Positions 8,114 through 17,744 of a stretch of DNA of 64,000 bases are shown piece by piece. The notes below the pieces were generated by a model. That model did no database searches. It saw nothing but the letters and a program-made list of their open reading frames with translations, and was not told the origin of the DNA. This DNA comes from Brevibacillus massiliensis (lineage in GTDB: Bacteria > Bacillota > Bacilli > Brevibacillales > Brevibacillaceae): assembly GCF_000311785.1 (NCBI RefSeq), contig NZ_HE978535.1:633922-697921 (forward strand), given 5' to 3'. The position numbers were made by a program, and so were the translations under genes. Positions within the stretch are counted from its first letter, which is position 1. Each line of letters begins with the position of its first letter.

Positions 8114-9938
8114 CTACACTTTTTTCGGCAAGGAGAAGAAGAACAAAACGCCCGCTTCCGTATTGGAGACGCCGTACGCTGCCTGGTGCAAATCCAGAAT
8201 CTTTTTGGCAATTGCCAAACCCAGTCCGGTGCCCCCTGTCGAACGCTTGCGGGAGGGTTCTCCGCGATAAAAAACGTTCCCAGATTTTTTCCAGATGTTC
8301 TGCTTGGATATGAACGCCGGTATTTTCCACGCACACCTTGACAGACTCTCCTTCATCGATCGTGGAAATGAAGATGGATTCCTTTTCCGGCGAGTAACGA
8401 ATCGCATTGGCAACAAAATTGGAGATGACCTGTTCAATCCGATGCTGATTGGCCGCTACTTCGACGGCGGCCAGCCGGGTATGCAGACGCAATTGCTTGT
8501 TCGCCATCTCCAAGGCCAGCTTTTCGCAGATTCTCTCAATGACCGTATCGATATAAAACGAATCCACCTTCAGCTTATAGGTGCCGGACTCGTATTTTGC
8601 CAGCTCAAGCATATCGACGATCAAGAGGTCCATCTGGTTCACTTCTTGTTCCATCGCGGCAAAATAATACTCTTTTTTATGGCCCGCGACCCCGTCTTTC
8701 AAGATCGAAATACAGCTTTTGATCACGCTGAGCGGCGTCTTCAACTCATGGGATACGCCGGCAATAAATTCTTTCCGCGTATTCTCCAGCTGCTTTTCCT
8801 TCTCGATGTCTCGCTCCAGCCTGGAGATATGGGAATGCAGCCGATCGGAAAGCTCGTTGATGTTGCGGGACAAGTCGCCGATCTCGTCTTTGGTCGTGAT
8901 CGGAATTTTTTCGGAAAAGTCCAAGCCGGCCATTTTTTGCGTCGTACGGTTGATGCGCAGCAGCGGCCGGGCAATCCGTCGGGAATAATAAAACGAGGCC
9001 AAGAGAACGAGCAGCAGTGTGGCGATGACGATGTACACATAGTAATCCTGCATCACTTCCGCAGCTTCATTCACCGGCTGCAGCGATGTCATCGCGAAGA
9101 TGTATGCGGGATTCCCGTTCGGCTCTTCGATGCGGTCCACGAATATTTTGTAGTTCACATGGTTTTCTTCAAAATCCAAGATCTGACTCGCATTCGCACT
9201 GCGATTGTAGTCCCCGTACAAAAGATCCGCTTGAAAGGCCTTGACCCGATCCAGAAATAGATGGTTCGTATAGCGTGCCACACCGGCGCCTTCCGGTGTC
9301 TGGACTTTCGTAATCGTTCCGGTGACAAGAACAGAGGGATACTTTTCATGATATTTTGCCGGATTCTCAAACCTGAGGACAACTTCATACTCTTTGTTCA
9401 CCATCTGACGATTTTCCAGATGGCCTTCCTCTCTCAGATTGGCTACGCTCCTTCCCATCCGCTGCGCAACCAGCTGATTCTGCATGAGTAAGCCTTCAAT
9501 CGCGATCCGCTCCCCCTCCTTTATCCAGGTCGTGAGGAACGGATTGTCTTGGCGAAAGTCCTCTACATTCATGACACTGTACAGCGGGATGGCAATCGTT
9601 TTGTTGGAGGGAGCCGGGGTGTTGTCAGAGCGGTCCAACTTGACCTCTATGTAAAAATCGGCGGTATCCTTCAAATTGCCCCTGGCGTCCAATTCCGTGA
9701 TCCAGGTGTTATGTTTTTGATAAAAATCCTGTTCGAGACTTGACACGGCCTGCACGTCGCCGGCATGTTTCAGGTAGTCCTGTTGATAGGATTGCAGGGC
9801 TGCCTCCACATCCCCCACCTTTTTATGCACATAAAATTGTTTGAAGAATACGGTTTGTCCAGTAAAAATAATCGCAAGAAGGAACATGCATAATGCGGTC
9901 GTGAAGAGAAACAGCTTGAATACGATGCGCGTTTTCAT
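8114..9938 (-). pseudogene. Sensor histidine kinase, frameshifted near C-terminus
   Basis: A membrane sensor kinase with TM1 at about residues 9-28, a large extracytoplasmic domain to 299, TM2 at 300-318, HAMP at 320-372, phosphoacceptor H397 (AGVSHELKTPLS) and an ATPase domain with N-box NFVANAIRYS. The frame breaks after IWERF: the expected YRGEPSRKRSTGGTGLGLAI G-box continues in another frame and ends at 8114. The shift lies in a run of six A on the plus strand (8269-8274); five would restore the frame. So either a sequencing error, a phase-variable tract, or a dead kinase. Its start overlaps the stop of the response regulator gene (ATGA), so the two form one operon. Confidence 0.85.
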
Positions 9939-10612
9939 AGCTGATCCTCAAATTTATAGCCTGAGCGAACAACGGTGACGATACGCGCTGATTTGTCCCC
10001 CAGCTTTTGGCGCAGGTTGCGAATGTGACTGTTTACCGTGCGGTCATCGCCCACGAAGTCATAGCCCCAGATTTTGGTGATCAATTGCTCTCTGGTGATG
10101 ATCATTCCTTTGTTTTTCATCAAATACGCCAAGATTTCAAATTCGGTATGCGTCAAATTGACCTGGTTACCATCAATCGTGACGGTCCGGGAAGGAATAT
10201 GCAGTACAATGCCGCCGCCGGATAACGTGTCATGTGCCGGCTCCCGGATATAACGGCTCTCCAGCAGCCGTTTCGCCCTTGCCAGCAAAATCGGCGGGCT
10301 GTACGGTTTGGTGATGTAGTCGTCGGCCCCCAGCTCAAAGCCGAGCAAGGTGTCGTCTTCATCCGACCGGGCCGTCAGTATGATGATCGGGACATTGGAG
10401 GTCTTGCGAATTCGCTGGCAAACCGACCAGCCGTCCAATTGCGGCAGCATGATATCAAGAATGATCAAATGCACTTCGTATTGATGAAAAAGCGACAAAG
10501 CTTCCTTCCCGTCGCTTGCTTCAAGCACCTCATATCCTTCGTTTAGGAGGTAATCTTTGATAATTTCGCGCAAAATGTCTTCATCTTCTACAATCAAGAT
10601 GGTTTTTTGCAT
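9935..10612 (-). CDS. OmpR-family response regulator
   Basis: A 225-residue response regulator: receiver domain with acidic pocket ED at 9-11, phosphoacceptor D53 (ILDIMLPQLDG) and the ITKPYSP lysine, then a winged-helix DNA-binding domain with LTHTEFEILAYLMKNKG and VRSGYKFE. The ATG at 10612 has AGGAGA upstream; a longer frame back to 10837 would run through the promoter and is rejected. It is translationally coupled to the sensor kinase. Autoregulation, and control of the O-acetylation operon, are inferred from the shared upstream motif. Confidence 0.92.
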   Translation of the reverse strand: MQKTILIVEDEDILREIIKDYLLNEGYEVLEASDGKEALSLFHQYEVHLIILDIMLPQLDGWSVCQRIRKTSNVPIIILTARSDEDDTLLGFELGADDYITKPYSPPILLARAKRLLESRYIREPAHDTLSGGGIVLHIPSRTVTIDGNQVNLTHTEFEILAYLMKNKGMIITREQLITKIWGYDFVGDDRTVNSHIRNLRQKLGDKSARIVTVVRSGYKFEDQL

Positions 10613-10706
10613 AGCTGATCTCCTATAGTCGTTTTTCATTATTTGCATCCTATCACGTGAACGAACAGCGTTCAAAGGGAAAGACAGGATACTGGGAGCC
10701 GTCTCC

Positions 10707-10740
10707 ATTGTACCAAGCCCAGATAAAGATAAGATGCAGA
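10707..10740 (-). promoter_or_regulatory. Promoter/operator of the two-component operon (copy 2 of paired motif)
   Basis: On the minus strand TCTGCATCTTATCTTTATCT, ending in G, lies 7 bases before a TACAAT -10 box and about 90 bases before the response regulator ATG. It is identical to the element upstream of the SGNH gene except for one base, with the same spacing to the -10 box. Confidence 0.6.
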
Positions 10741-10747
10741 TGAGATC

Positions 10748-10795
10748 AAAAAACCCGCTCTTCCTCTGCTTCGCATCGGAAAAAACGGGATGTAG
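10748..10795 (-). terminator. Probable terminator after M20 hydrolase remnant
   Basis: On the minus strand CCCGTTTTTTCC and GGAAGAGCGGG form an interrupted stem followed by TTTTTT. It lies just past the M20 stop and just before the paired-motif promoter of the response regulator gene. Confidence 0.45.
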
Positions 10796-10803
10796 ACATG
10801 CCT

Positions 10804-11915
10804 TTATAACTGTGACAATGTGTGAATCACATAACATGTACTCTTGATGCCCGTAAAAAAGTTCTCCAGCTTGATGTTTTCATTGGGGGAATGGTTCCCC
10901 TGATCAAAATTGGCATAGGGAGCGTTGATGGACGGCAATCCCAACAGCTTTGTCCAGATATAATCGGGTAAACTGCCCCCGAGACTCGGCTGAATGATCG
11001 GTTTTCTTCCGGTTGAAGCCGCTACCGCTTCTGCCACCACCCGCACACAATCCAGGTCGGACGCTGTTCGCGAAGGCGGCACGGCGTAAAGCGGTTTGCT
11101 CAGCACAATGTCGGGATCATGCTTTTTAACATGGCGGCTGATGCAGTCGTAAATGTCGTCGGGGTCCTGATCAGGCACCAGGCGAATATCGATTTTTACA
11201 GTAGCTGTAGAAGGAATAATGGTTTTTACACCTTCTCCCGTATACCCGCTGTAAATCCCGCTAATGTTGAACGTAGGCTCAAACATCAGTTTTCGCTGAT
11301 ACGTTTCACCGTCCATGTTTAAACCGGGATAGCCGATTTTTTCTCTTACTTCATGCAAGTCGAAGGGAATCTCTCTCATCAGCTTTCTGTCTCGTTCAGA
11401 GGGCTGCCGAATTCTGTCATGGAAGCCCTCTATTAAAATTTCTCCCTTTTCGTTTCGCATCGTGCCCAGCAGATCGATCAGCTTCCAGACAGGATTGGGG
11501 ACGATGTTGCCCTTATTCCCCGAATGATTGTCCCATTCGGCTTTTTTGGCGGTCATCTCCAGGTAAAGCAATCCTCTTACGCCAAGCAGCAGCGATTGTG
11601 CTCCGCTTTCATGGGAAGATCCATCTGCTGTATAAACGAGATCCGCTTTGAGCATATCCTTGTGCTCTTTCACAAAGGTCGGAAGGTTGAGGCTGCCTAT
11701 CTCTTCTTCTCCCTCAATGATAAATTTTACATTGATTGGCAGACTGCCATACACGTCCAAGTATGTCCGGATCGCCAAGAGGTGTGCCACAAACTGTCCC
11801 TTGTTATCCCCCGCCCCTCGACCATATATCCTGCCTTCACGGATCGTCGGCTCAAAGGGATCAGAAAGCCACTTTTCAAGCGGTTCCGGAGACTGTTCCT
11901 CCCCTACCCCCCTGG
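10804..11915 (-). pseudogene. M20 family metallopeptidase/deacylase, N-terminus deleted
   Basis: The C-terminal three quarters of an M20 di-zinc hydrolase (carnosine dipeptidase/ArgE-type). Homology is recognisable from SPEPLEKWLSDPFEPT onward, with the metal Asp in GRGAGDNKGQ, the EGEEEIGS acidic pair, the lid domain, and NHSPNENIKLENFFTGI at the end. The N-terminal 80-100 residues with the first metal-binding His-Tyr-Asp block are missing. In their place the frame runs into the tail of the broken regulator gene next door. This looks like a deletion that joined two genes. In a racemase/GNAT context an M20 enzyme would be the L-specific N-acyl hydrolase. Probably inactive as it stands. Confidence 0.8.
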
Positions 11916-11929
11916 CAAGCACCGGCCTT

Positions 11930-13092
11930 CGGATGATGGCTTTGTAAGGACAGAAGCCGAGTGAGGGTAACTGCACTCAGATTGGTTTGCTCAGATAGTT
12001 TCAGGAGAGCCGGGTGATCGGCACTGGTTGAAAACTTGAGCGGCATACGATCAGACTGAAGCAATGGCCCCAAAAGCTGACCATCCGTAAACATCACATA
12101 TGCACATGGATTGGCTTTCGCATCGGTAAACTGAATCGCCTGCTCAGCGTTGTATTCTGCCTTCAGCGTATCGATGCCGATGCCGATTCCTGCAAAGATC
12201 TTGTTGTGCGTCTGCTCCCAGAGGGATTGAATGAGAGAAAAAAACGGAAATTGTTGGTGATTTTTTTGACCACAGACATCGTTGTATAAATGACAGCCTG
12301 GTTGTCTGTTGAAAAGATAAGGGAAGCTTCCCATGACTCGCAGAAATCGATGATGCTCTCTTGCAGCTTTAGGTTCGCTCTGTAAGCGCTAAAGCGGTTT
12401 TTGGGACGCCTGTCAGGCAGCCGCCACTTAAGAAGAATGACCGCTATTTGAGATTGGCTTTGCAGCAAATTTTCAACTTTGGCATAGACGACCTGCAGTG
12501 CAGCCTGAATGGACGAGTATGTCGGAACCACTCTTTTAACCGGGACAGAGCGACGTGCCAGTTCATTGGCTACGCTTGTCAAACACGTAATGGCTTATTT
12601 GCTGTGACCCGCAAGAAAATGCTGTTCGTGGATATCGCTCCAATCATATGTGGAAGAGGACGTAATCTCATTGATGACGATCACTTTTTCGTCCTGCAGC
12701 TTTACCTCTCGCAGTGATTCGTCAATTTCATCCGGAGGCAATCGATCGATTGCAAAAGGGGTAAATCGAGAGGTATCTCCTCCGCTCTCCATCGCCAATT
12801 CATACAGGATTCGATAGAGTGCTGACCCGTCGTACCGAACGTAGACCGAAACTGGCGGCACTTCCAGGTTCAATTTCGCCTCTTCTGCCTTGTAGAGTTC
12901 ATAGGCGCCCGGTCCGGTAAAAAGCAAAATGTCGCAAGATTCGGCCAGTTCCTTTGCAATCTGTTTGATCTCTTCAAATAAATGGGTGTGAAAGGGTTTG
13001 ATTTCGATGAGGACCGGACTGGTAGACCGTACCTGCTCTTGAACTCGCTGTACCAGGTCTTCAGGGCCAACGATTCCTAAAGTGATTTTCAT
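11930..13092 (-). pseudogene. Decayed one-component regulator (sensor / GGDEF-like family)
   Basis: Three minus-strand frames form one degraded gene paralogous to the regulator at 33.9-35.2 kb. The N-terminal sensing part (start near 13092, MKITLGIVGPEDLVQRVQEQ) is intact to an in-frame TAA at 12595-12597. The same frame then continues (LTSVANELARRSVPVKRVVP) to a frameshift in a run of seven A (12238-12244). The third frame carries a GGDEF-like tail, AGIGIGIDTLKAEYNAEQAI. The C-terminal helix-turn-helix is cut off where the M20 remnant begins. One nonsense codon, one frameshift and one truncation make this a clear pseudogene. Confidence 0.7.
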
Positions 13093-13321
13093 CAAACAAC
13101 AAATTCCTTTCCCTGTTAAAGCTAGTATTCAAAATACTGATTCTACAGGGATTGTAACATACCGATCATCGTTTGTTCCACGTAAAGCGACGATCGGTTA
13201 TTGGTCCTTCCTGGCTATTCTCCCCCTGCTGGTTCTACACCCGACCGAAATCGATCTAGTGAACCGGCTATTTTGGCGATGCATTCTGCGGATCTCCTGA
13301 AGAACGCCTGATTGCAGCCGG

Positions 13322-13366
13322 CAAAAATGCGCTCCCGTACCCGGCCAAGGGGCACCCGGAGCGCAT
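13322..13366 (-). terminator. Terminator of the racemase operon
   Basis: On the minus strand AATGCGCTCC pairs with GGAGCGCATT around a GC-rich loop, followed by TTTTG. It lies 25 bases after the stop of the enolase-superfamily gene. Confidence 0.75.
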
Positions 13367-13391
13367 TCTGATCTAAACGGATGACTCGTGG

Positions 13392-14498
13392 TTATGCAAA
13401 TAATTTGCTGTACAAGGTCCTCTCTTCGATGCGTTCACGATTCGGTTCATATCCGATGCCGGGCCGCGTGGGAACTGTAATCACGCCGTTTTCGACCGTC
13501 ACCTCGGGATCGATGATGTCTTCCCGCCAGTACCGCGAAGAAGCGGCTGTATCGCCTGGCAGCAGGAAGCCCGGCAAGGTGGTGATGGCGATATTGTGGG
13601 CGCGGCCTACTCCCGCTTCCAGCATGCCGCCGCACCAGACGGGGATAGCGTGGGCCCGGCACAAATCATGAATCCGCCTTGCCTCCGACAACCCGCCGAC
13701 ACGCCCGATTTTTATGTTGATCACTCTGCAGCTCCCCAGCTGAATCGCTTTTCGCACGTCTTCCGCCGAGTGGATGCTCTCGTCCAGACAGATTGGCGTA
13801 GTCAATTTCTTCTGCAGCTCGGCATGGTCGATGATATCGTCATGGGAAAGCGGCTGCTCGATCATCATCAGGGAAAATTCGTCCAATTGAGCCAGCCGAT
13901 CGATATCCCTGAGGGTATAGGCACTGTTGGCATCGGCCATCAAGGGGATTGACGGGTAGTGCCTGCGAATTTCCCGAATGACCTCCACATCCCAGCCAGG
14001 CTGAATTTTCACCTTGATGCGCTTATATCCTTTGACAAGTGAATCTTCGATCAGATGGAGCAGATCCTTGACCGACTCCTGGATGCCCAGGCTGATGCCG
14101 ACATCGATCTTCTCCTTGGTGCCGCCCAGCACCTTGGCCAGGGAAATGCCTTGCTGCTTTGCGTACAGATCCCAGATCGCACCTTCCAATGCGGACTTCG
14201 CCATGTAATTTCCCCGGATATGACGGAAACGATCGTACACTTCGTCCGGGTGCTGGACAGGCTTTTGCAGCAGCAGCGGGATGAGAAAATCCTCCATGAT
14301 GTGCCAGTTGGTCTTCACCGTCTCCTCTTTGTAAAGCGGATCGATCGCCGCCACCGACTCGGCCCAACCGGAGATGCCCTCTTTCGACTTTACCTCCACG
14401 AGGATAAAGTCTTTATCGTATTCCGTCCCCAAGCTGGTCTTGAATGGCTGCAGCAGCTCCATCTTCATGTGGCGCAAAATGATGTGTTTGATTTCCAT
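13392..14498 (-). CDS. N-succinylamino acid racemase / o-succinylbenzoate synthase family enzyme
   Basis: A 368-residue enolase-superfamily enzyme. It has the KxK acid/base motif ([13 protein letters not shown]), metal ligands in [14 protein letters not shown] and CLDES, and the second catalytic Lys in [10 protein letters not shown], which together fit the NSAR/OSBS subgroup. Flanking genes point to amino-acid chemistry rather than menaquinone synthesis: a GNAT transferase upstream, an RpiR regulator heading the operon and an M20 hydrolase downstream match a GNAT-racemase-desuccinylase route described in Geobacillus for turning D- into L-amino acids. GGGGAG precedes the ATG. The sequence alone cannot separate racemase from synthase. 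Confidence 0.87.
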   Translation of the reverse strand: MEIKHIILRHMKMELLQPFKTSLGTEYDKDFILVEVKSKEGISGWAESVAAIDPLYKEETVKTNWHIMEDFLIPLLLQKPVQHPDEVYDRFRHIRGNYMAKSALEGAIWDLYAKQQGISLAKVLGGTKEKIDVGISLGIQESVKDLLHLIEDSLVKGYKRIKVKIQPGWDVEVIREIRRHYPSIPLMADANSAYTLRDIDRLAQLDEFSLMMIEQPLSHDDIIDHAELQKKLTTPICLDESIHSAEDVRKAIQLGSCRVINIKIGRVGGLSEARRIHDLCRAHAIPVWCGGMLEAGVGRAHNIAITTLPGFLLPGDTAASSRYWREDIIDPEVTVENGVITVPTRPGIGYEPNRERIEERTLYSKLFA

Positions 14499-14510
14499 AC
14501 GAACTCTCCC

Positions 14511-15307
14511 CTACTCGCTTTTTTGGAGCAGATAATAATGGGCAGGCGCCGCTCCCTCGCTTTTGATAAATTGGCTGACCTGCCAGCCCTTTGTAAAATA
14601 GTGGGAAAACACTGCGCGCGTCTGCAGGCGCCAGCGCAGCGCCAATGCCATATCCGCCTCTTTCACGTTTTGAAAATCCGCCGGTACAGCCACGGCCAGT
14701 TTGCCGCTGGGCTGATCAAGGCTGAGATCGGTGTCCAGCGGAACGGCAAAGCCGCGCTCATCGACGGCCAGTTGAACCGCTTGCGGGATGGAGGCGATGT
14801 CTTCCTGCCAGTCTCGATCTCCCTGCAGCCTTTGCCGGACGTGCTCGCTCTGAATTCGCCACTCGACTTCGAACCGGTCGCCGTAGCAGTTCTCGACGTA
14901 CTTGGAGCAGACAGCGCCCAATTTTCTGATGTTTAGATTTCCGTTGACGGTTTCCAGCGGGTCATAGGTCCAAATGATCAGGTTGTAGCCTTTTCGCAGG
15001 GCTTCCTCCCGCTGCGCCCGTTTTAACCGCTCCCCGATTCCGCTTTTCCGGTAGTCTGGGTGAATCCCCAGCGCATGGGAACAGAGGTAGGTTTTTTTCC
15101 GTCGAAGCCGGCAAAGCTGTACTGAAATCCGATCAAGCGATCTCCCTCAAATGCCCCGAGCACCATGCCGCCGTGTTTGACGACGGTAATGGTTTGGTGG
15201 ACAGGCACCGGATCGTCCGACGCCCATACCAGACACTCCAGGTCTCTGACCATGCCGAGCTCTTCTGCCGTGTGTAAGGATCTGATCGTAAACGAGTGTT
15301 TCTCCAA
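14511..15307 (-). pseudogene. GNAT N-acyltransferase, frameshifted
   Basis: A GNAT-fold acyltransferase split over two frames. The first (TTG start at 15307, AAAGGGGGAG upstream) runs from MEKHSFTIRSLHTAEELGMV to FDGKK. The second resumes with the acyl-CoA loop segment, SHALGIHPDYRKSGIGERLK, and goes to 14511. The break sits in a run of seven T on the plus strand near 15092-15098; eight would restore the frame. The product would be the N-succinyl or N-acyl transferase of the racemase pathway. It lies between the RpiR gene and the racemase gene, 12 bases from the latter. Sequencing error or real inactivation cannot be told apart here. Confidence 0.8.
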
Positions 15308-15331
15308 CGTTCACTCCCCCTTTCTTGGTGC

Positions 15332-16177
15332 TTATTCGACGTATACTTCGTGCCTGGAGTACATCTGTTCCAAGCGCTGCTGGCGGGCACGGGTCCTGTC
15401 CTTGTACTTCAGATTGATTGCGCTGACAACCGCGTAAAGCAAGCTCATCACGGGCGCAAGGGAATTGGCGTCTTCGGTGGTCAGAATGTAATCGGATATC
15501 CGCCCGATCGGAGAGAGGATGCGGTCCGTAGCGGAAATTAACGTCACTCCTTGTTCTTTGGCTCCCTCGGCGACATGCAGGGTTTCCTTCGAGTAGCGCG
15601 GGAATGAAATAGCGAAGACGACCGATTTCTCCGTGAGGTCGCAGAGCTTTTCAAAGACATCGCCTGCAGGGGCGGTTACTTCTACATTTTCACGAAGTGT
15701 GCCAAGCGCGATGGAAAACCAGTAGGCCGCTGCGTAAGATGCCCGCGAACCGACAACCAGCACTCGATCGGCCTGCATGAACGCGTCCGCTATTTTCCCG
15801 ATTTCATGCATATCCAGCTGATGCAAGGTCTGGCGCATGATATTGATGTCATGTTCTACTGCCCTGGCGTATTCGCTTCTTTCTTCTTCGATATCGGCCA
15901 TGCTCTCTGGACTGCTTGGCGCGTGGGGATAGCTGTTGTTCTTGAGGAGTTGTTTTTGAATGTTCTCCTGCATTTCCGAGAAACCGCTGAAGCCGAGCGC
16001 ATACGACAGCCGGATCACCGTGGTTTCGCTGACATCGACTTTGCGGCCGATTTTGACGGCTGTGCTGAATGCCGCTTCCTCCAGCTGCGCAATCAAATAC
16101 TCCGCCACTTTTTTCTGTCCGGATGACAGACTGTCATACTTTTCTTTTACCAGATGCTCAAACGTTTTGTGGTCCAT
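15332..16177 (-). CDS. MurR/RpiR family transcriptional regulator
   Basis: A 281-residue regulator: an N-terminal RpiR helix-turn-helix (LSSGQKKVAEYLI, VDVSETTVIRLSYALGFSGF) and a C-terminal SIS phosphosugar-type binding domain (about 125-260, VLVVGSRASYAAAYWFS). The ATG at 16177 has GGAG 6 bases upstream; an ATG nine bases further upstream lies within that site. It is the first gene of the operon with the GNAT and racemase genes and probably controls it. The SIS domain suggests a phosphorylated or anionic ligand. Confidence 0.9.
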   Translation of the reverse strand: MDHKTFEHLVKEKYDSLSSGQKKVAEYLIAQLEEAAFSTAVKIGRKVDVSETTVIRLSYALGFSGFSEMQENIQKQLLKNNSYPHAPSSPESMADIEEERSEYARAVEHDINIMRQTLHQLDMHEIGKIADAFMQADRVLVVGSRASYAAAYWFSIALGTLRENVEVTAPAGDVFEKLCDLTEKSVVFAISFPRYSKETLHVAEGAKEQGVTLISATDRILSPIGRISDYILTTEDANSLAPVMSLLYAVVSAINLKYKDRTRARQQRLEQMYSRHEVYVE

Positions 16178-16264
16178 AACCATCTCCATAGCATGAAAGA
16201 AGAAGTTTATCCTTCATTTTTTAAAAATAATGCAGCAACACCTTTGATCCAGTAATATCATCAC

Positions 16265-16297
16265 TCTGGAAAAAAAACAATGAATTTTTTCCCCAGA
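16265..16297. promoter_or_regulatory. Imperfect inverted repeat, possible RpiR operator
   Basis: TCTGGAAAAAA and TTTTTTCCCCAGA form an imperfect inverted repeat about 90 bases upstream of the RpiR start, between the divergent genes. Operators of this kind (A-tract/T-tract dyads) are common for RpiR regulators. The assignment is inferred. Confidence 0.35.
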
Positions 16298-16334
16298 AAG
16301 TACCATTTTTGGACACGCTTGCAGCTGGGTATTT

Positions 16335-16363
16335 TTGCAAATAACTTCCTGCCTGTCTATATA
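16335..16363 (+). promoter_or_regulatory. Sigma-A-type promoter of truncated MBOAT gene
   Basis: TTGCAA, a 17-base spacer and TATATA lie about 45 bases before the GTG start of the truncated MBOAT gene. Confidence 0.55.
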
Positions 16364-16406
16364 TCCTATGTATCGCGTATAGTGGGTGGATGTGAGGTGG
16401 CCGGGA

Positions 16407-16760
16407 GTGGTTTTTTCGAGCTTTGTGTTTCTTTTCGGATTCCTTCCTCTGCTTTTGCTGATCTATTTGACGGTCCGGGGCAGAGCTAATTCCGTGCTGC
16501 TGGTCTTTTCGAGCCTGTTTTATGCGTGGGGCGAGCCTTTGTGGGTCCTGATCCTGCTCTTGAGTGTCTTGGTCGGGTGGATCGTCGGCAGGCGAATCGA
16601 ACAATACCGCGGCCGCCGGAGAGCCTCGGCCGTGATGGCGCTGTCTGTTGCCTTTCAAATCCTGCTGCTCTTTCACTTCAAGTATACGGGGTTTCTTCTG
16701 GAGACAGTGCGGTCCCTGACTTCGATCGACATCCCCTTTTGGGATCCGGGACTGCCGCTA
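16407..16760 (+). pseudogene. MBOAT O-acyltransferase, 3' part deleted
   Basis: The first ~117 residues of a second AlgI-like acyltransferase, starting VVFSSFVFLFGFLPLLLLIY, then VLLVFSSLFYAWGEPLWVLI, and similar to the complete MBOAT at 5.3-6.7 kb. The match ends at about the DPGLPL segment (MBOAT residue ~119). The frame then reads antisense into the end of the LLM oxidoreductase gene. Both catalytic histidines lie in the lost part, so the product cannot be active. The GTG start with GAGGTGG and an intact promoter remain, pointing to a recent 3' deletion. Confidence 0.8.
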
Positions 16761-16785
16761 GCAGACGGGATGAAATGTCTGGATG

Positions 16786-17730
16786 CTACGAGCGGACAGC
16801 CTGCGCCAGCAATTCGTAAGAGCGGATTCGCTTCTGATAGTCAGGAATGGTCGTGACGATGATAAATTCGTCTGTGCCGTATCGGGACTGCAAGTCGGAA
16901 AGCTGCTGTTTCACCAGCTCGGGGTTCCCGACGATGACCCTTCTGCTCTGGTTCGGCTTGTCTGCGGCACCGCCGCTGGACATCGGCGCAGGAGCCCAGC
17001 TCCGGGCGTCTTCGAGCAGGCGTTCTGCCTCCGCCGTTGTCTCGGCACAGATCACCCCGACCGCTGCGATTGCCTTTGGTTCCCGATTGAGAGCCGAGCT
17101 CTGAAATTGGCGCCGGTAGGCCGTTAACACCGCTAGTCCGTCCTGTTCGCTCATGAAGTGGCCAAACACATAGCCGGTTCCGTATTGGGCAGCGTACCCG
17201 GCGCTTTTCATGTTGGTGCCAAGCAGCCACAATTCGGGCTGAATCGGGGGAACCGGCCGTGCCGTCACAAGCTCTCCTTCCACCTGGAATTGTCCGGTCA
17301 ACAGCGCTGTCAGGTCTTTGAGGAGCGCGGGCATTTGCCGGACCTGTTCCAGATACCGTTCGCTCAAAGCGAGTGTCGCATGGGCCGAGCCGCCGGGAGC
17401 GCGGCCGATGCCCAAGTCGACGCGGCCCGGATACAACGTGGCCAACAGCGAGAAGGCTTCCGCCACCTTGTACGGCTTGTAGTACGGCAGCAGCACGGCC
17501 CCGGAACCGATTCTGATCTGCTTCGTCTGTGCGCCGATATGGGCGAGCAGCACTTCCGGACATGAAGAAGCTAACTGCGGCATATCGTGATGTTCCGCGA
17601 CCCAGTACCGGGTATACCCCAAGCTTTCTGCCGTTTGAGCCAGGATGACGGCTTGCTGAAGGGCCGTTTGCGCCGTAACGCTTTGAAAAATCGGGGTAAG
17701 ATCCAATACGCCCAGCTTGATTGATGTCAT
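16786..17730 (-). CDS. LLM-class flavin-dependent oxidoreductase (MsnO8-like)
   Basis: A 314-residue luciferase-like monooxygenase-family protein, probably using reduced FMN. Family blocks seen are GYTRYWVAEHHDMP, IRIGSGAVLLPYYKPYKVAE, GRVDLGIGRAPGGS and LWLLGTNMKSAGYAAQYG. The C-terminal IPDYQKRIRSYELLAQAV is the usual end of the family, so the gene is complete despite the deletion junction just beyond it. A GGATGAGG site precedes the ATG. The substrate is unknown. Confidence 0.88.
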   Translation of the reverse strand: MTSIKLGVLDLTPIFQSVTAQTALQQAVILAQTAESLGYTRYWVAEHHDMPQLASSCPEVLLAHIGAQTKQIRIGSGAVLLPYYKPYKVAEAFSLLATLYPGRVDLGIGRAPGGSAHATLALSERYLEQVRQMPALLKDLTALLTGQFQVEGELVTARPVPPIQPELWLLGTNMKSAGYAAQYGTGYVFGHFMSEQDGLAVLTAYRRQFQSSALNREPKAIAAVGVICAETTAEAERLLEDARSWAPAPMSSGGAADKPNQSRRVIVGNPELVKQQLSDLQSRYGTDEFIIVTTIPDYQKRIRSYELLAQAVRS

Positions 17731-17744
17731 TTATTCCTCATCCT

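Noticed and set aside
10613-10837. Upstream extension of the response regulator frame
   Set aside because: Would place coding sequence over the promoter; the ATG at 10612 has a proper ribosome site and starts the receiver domain.
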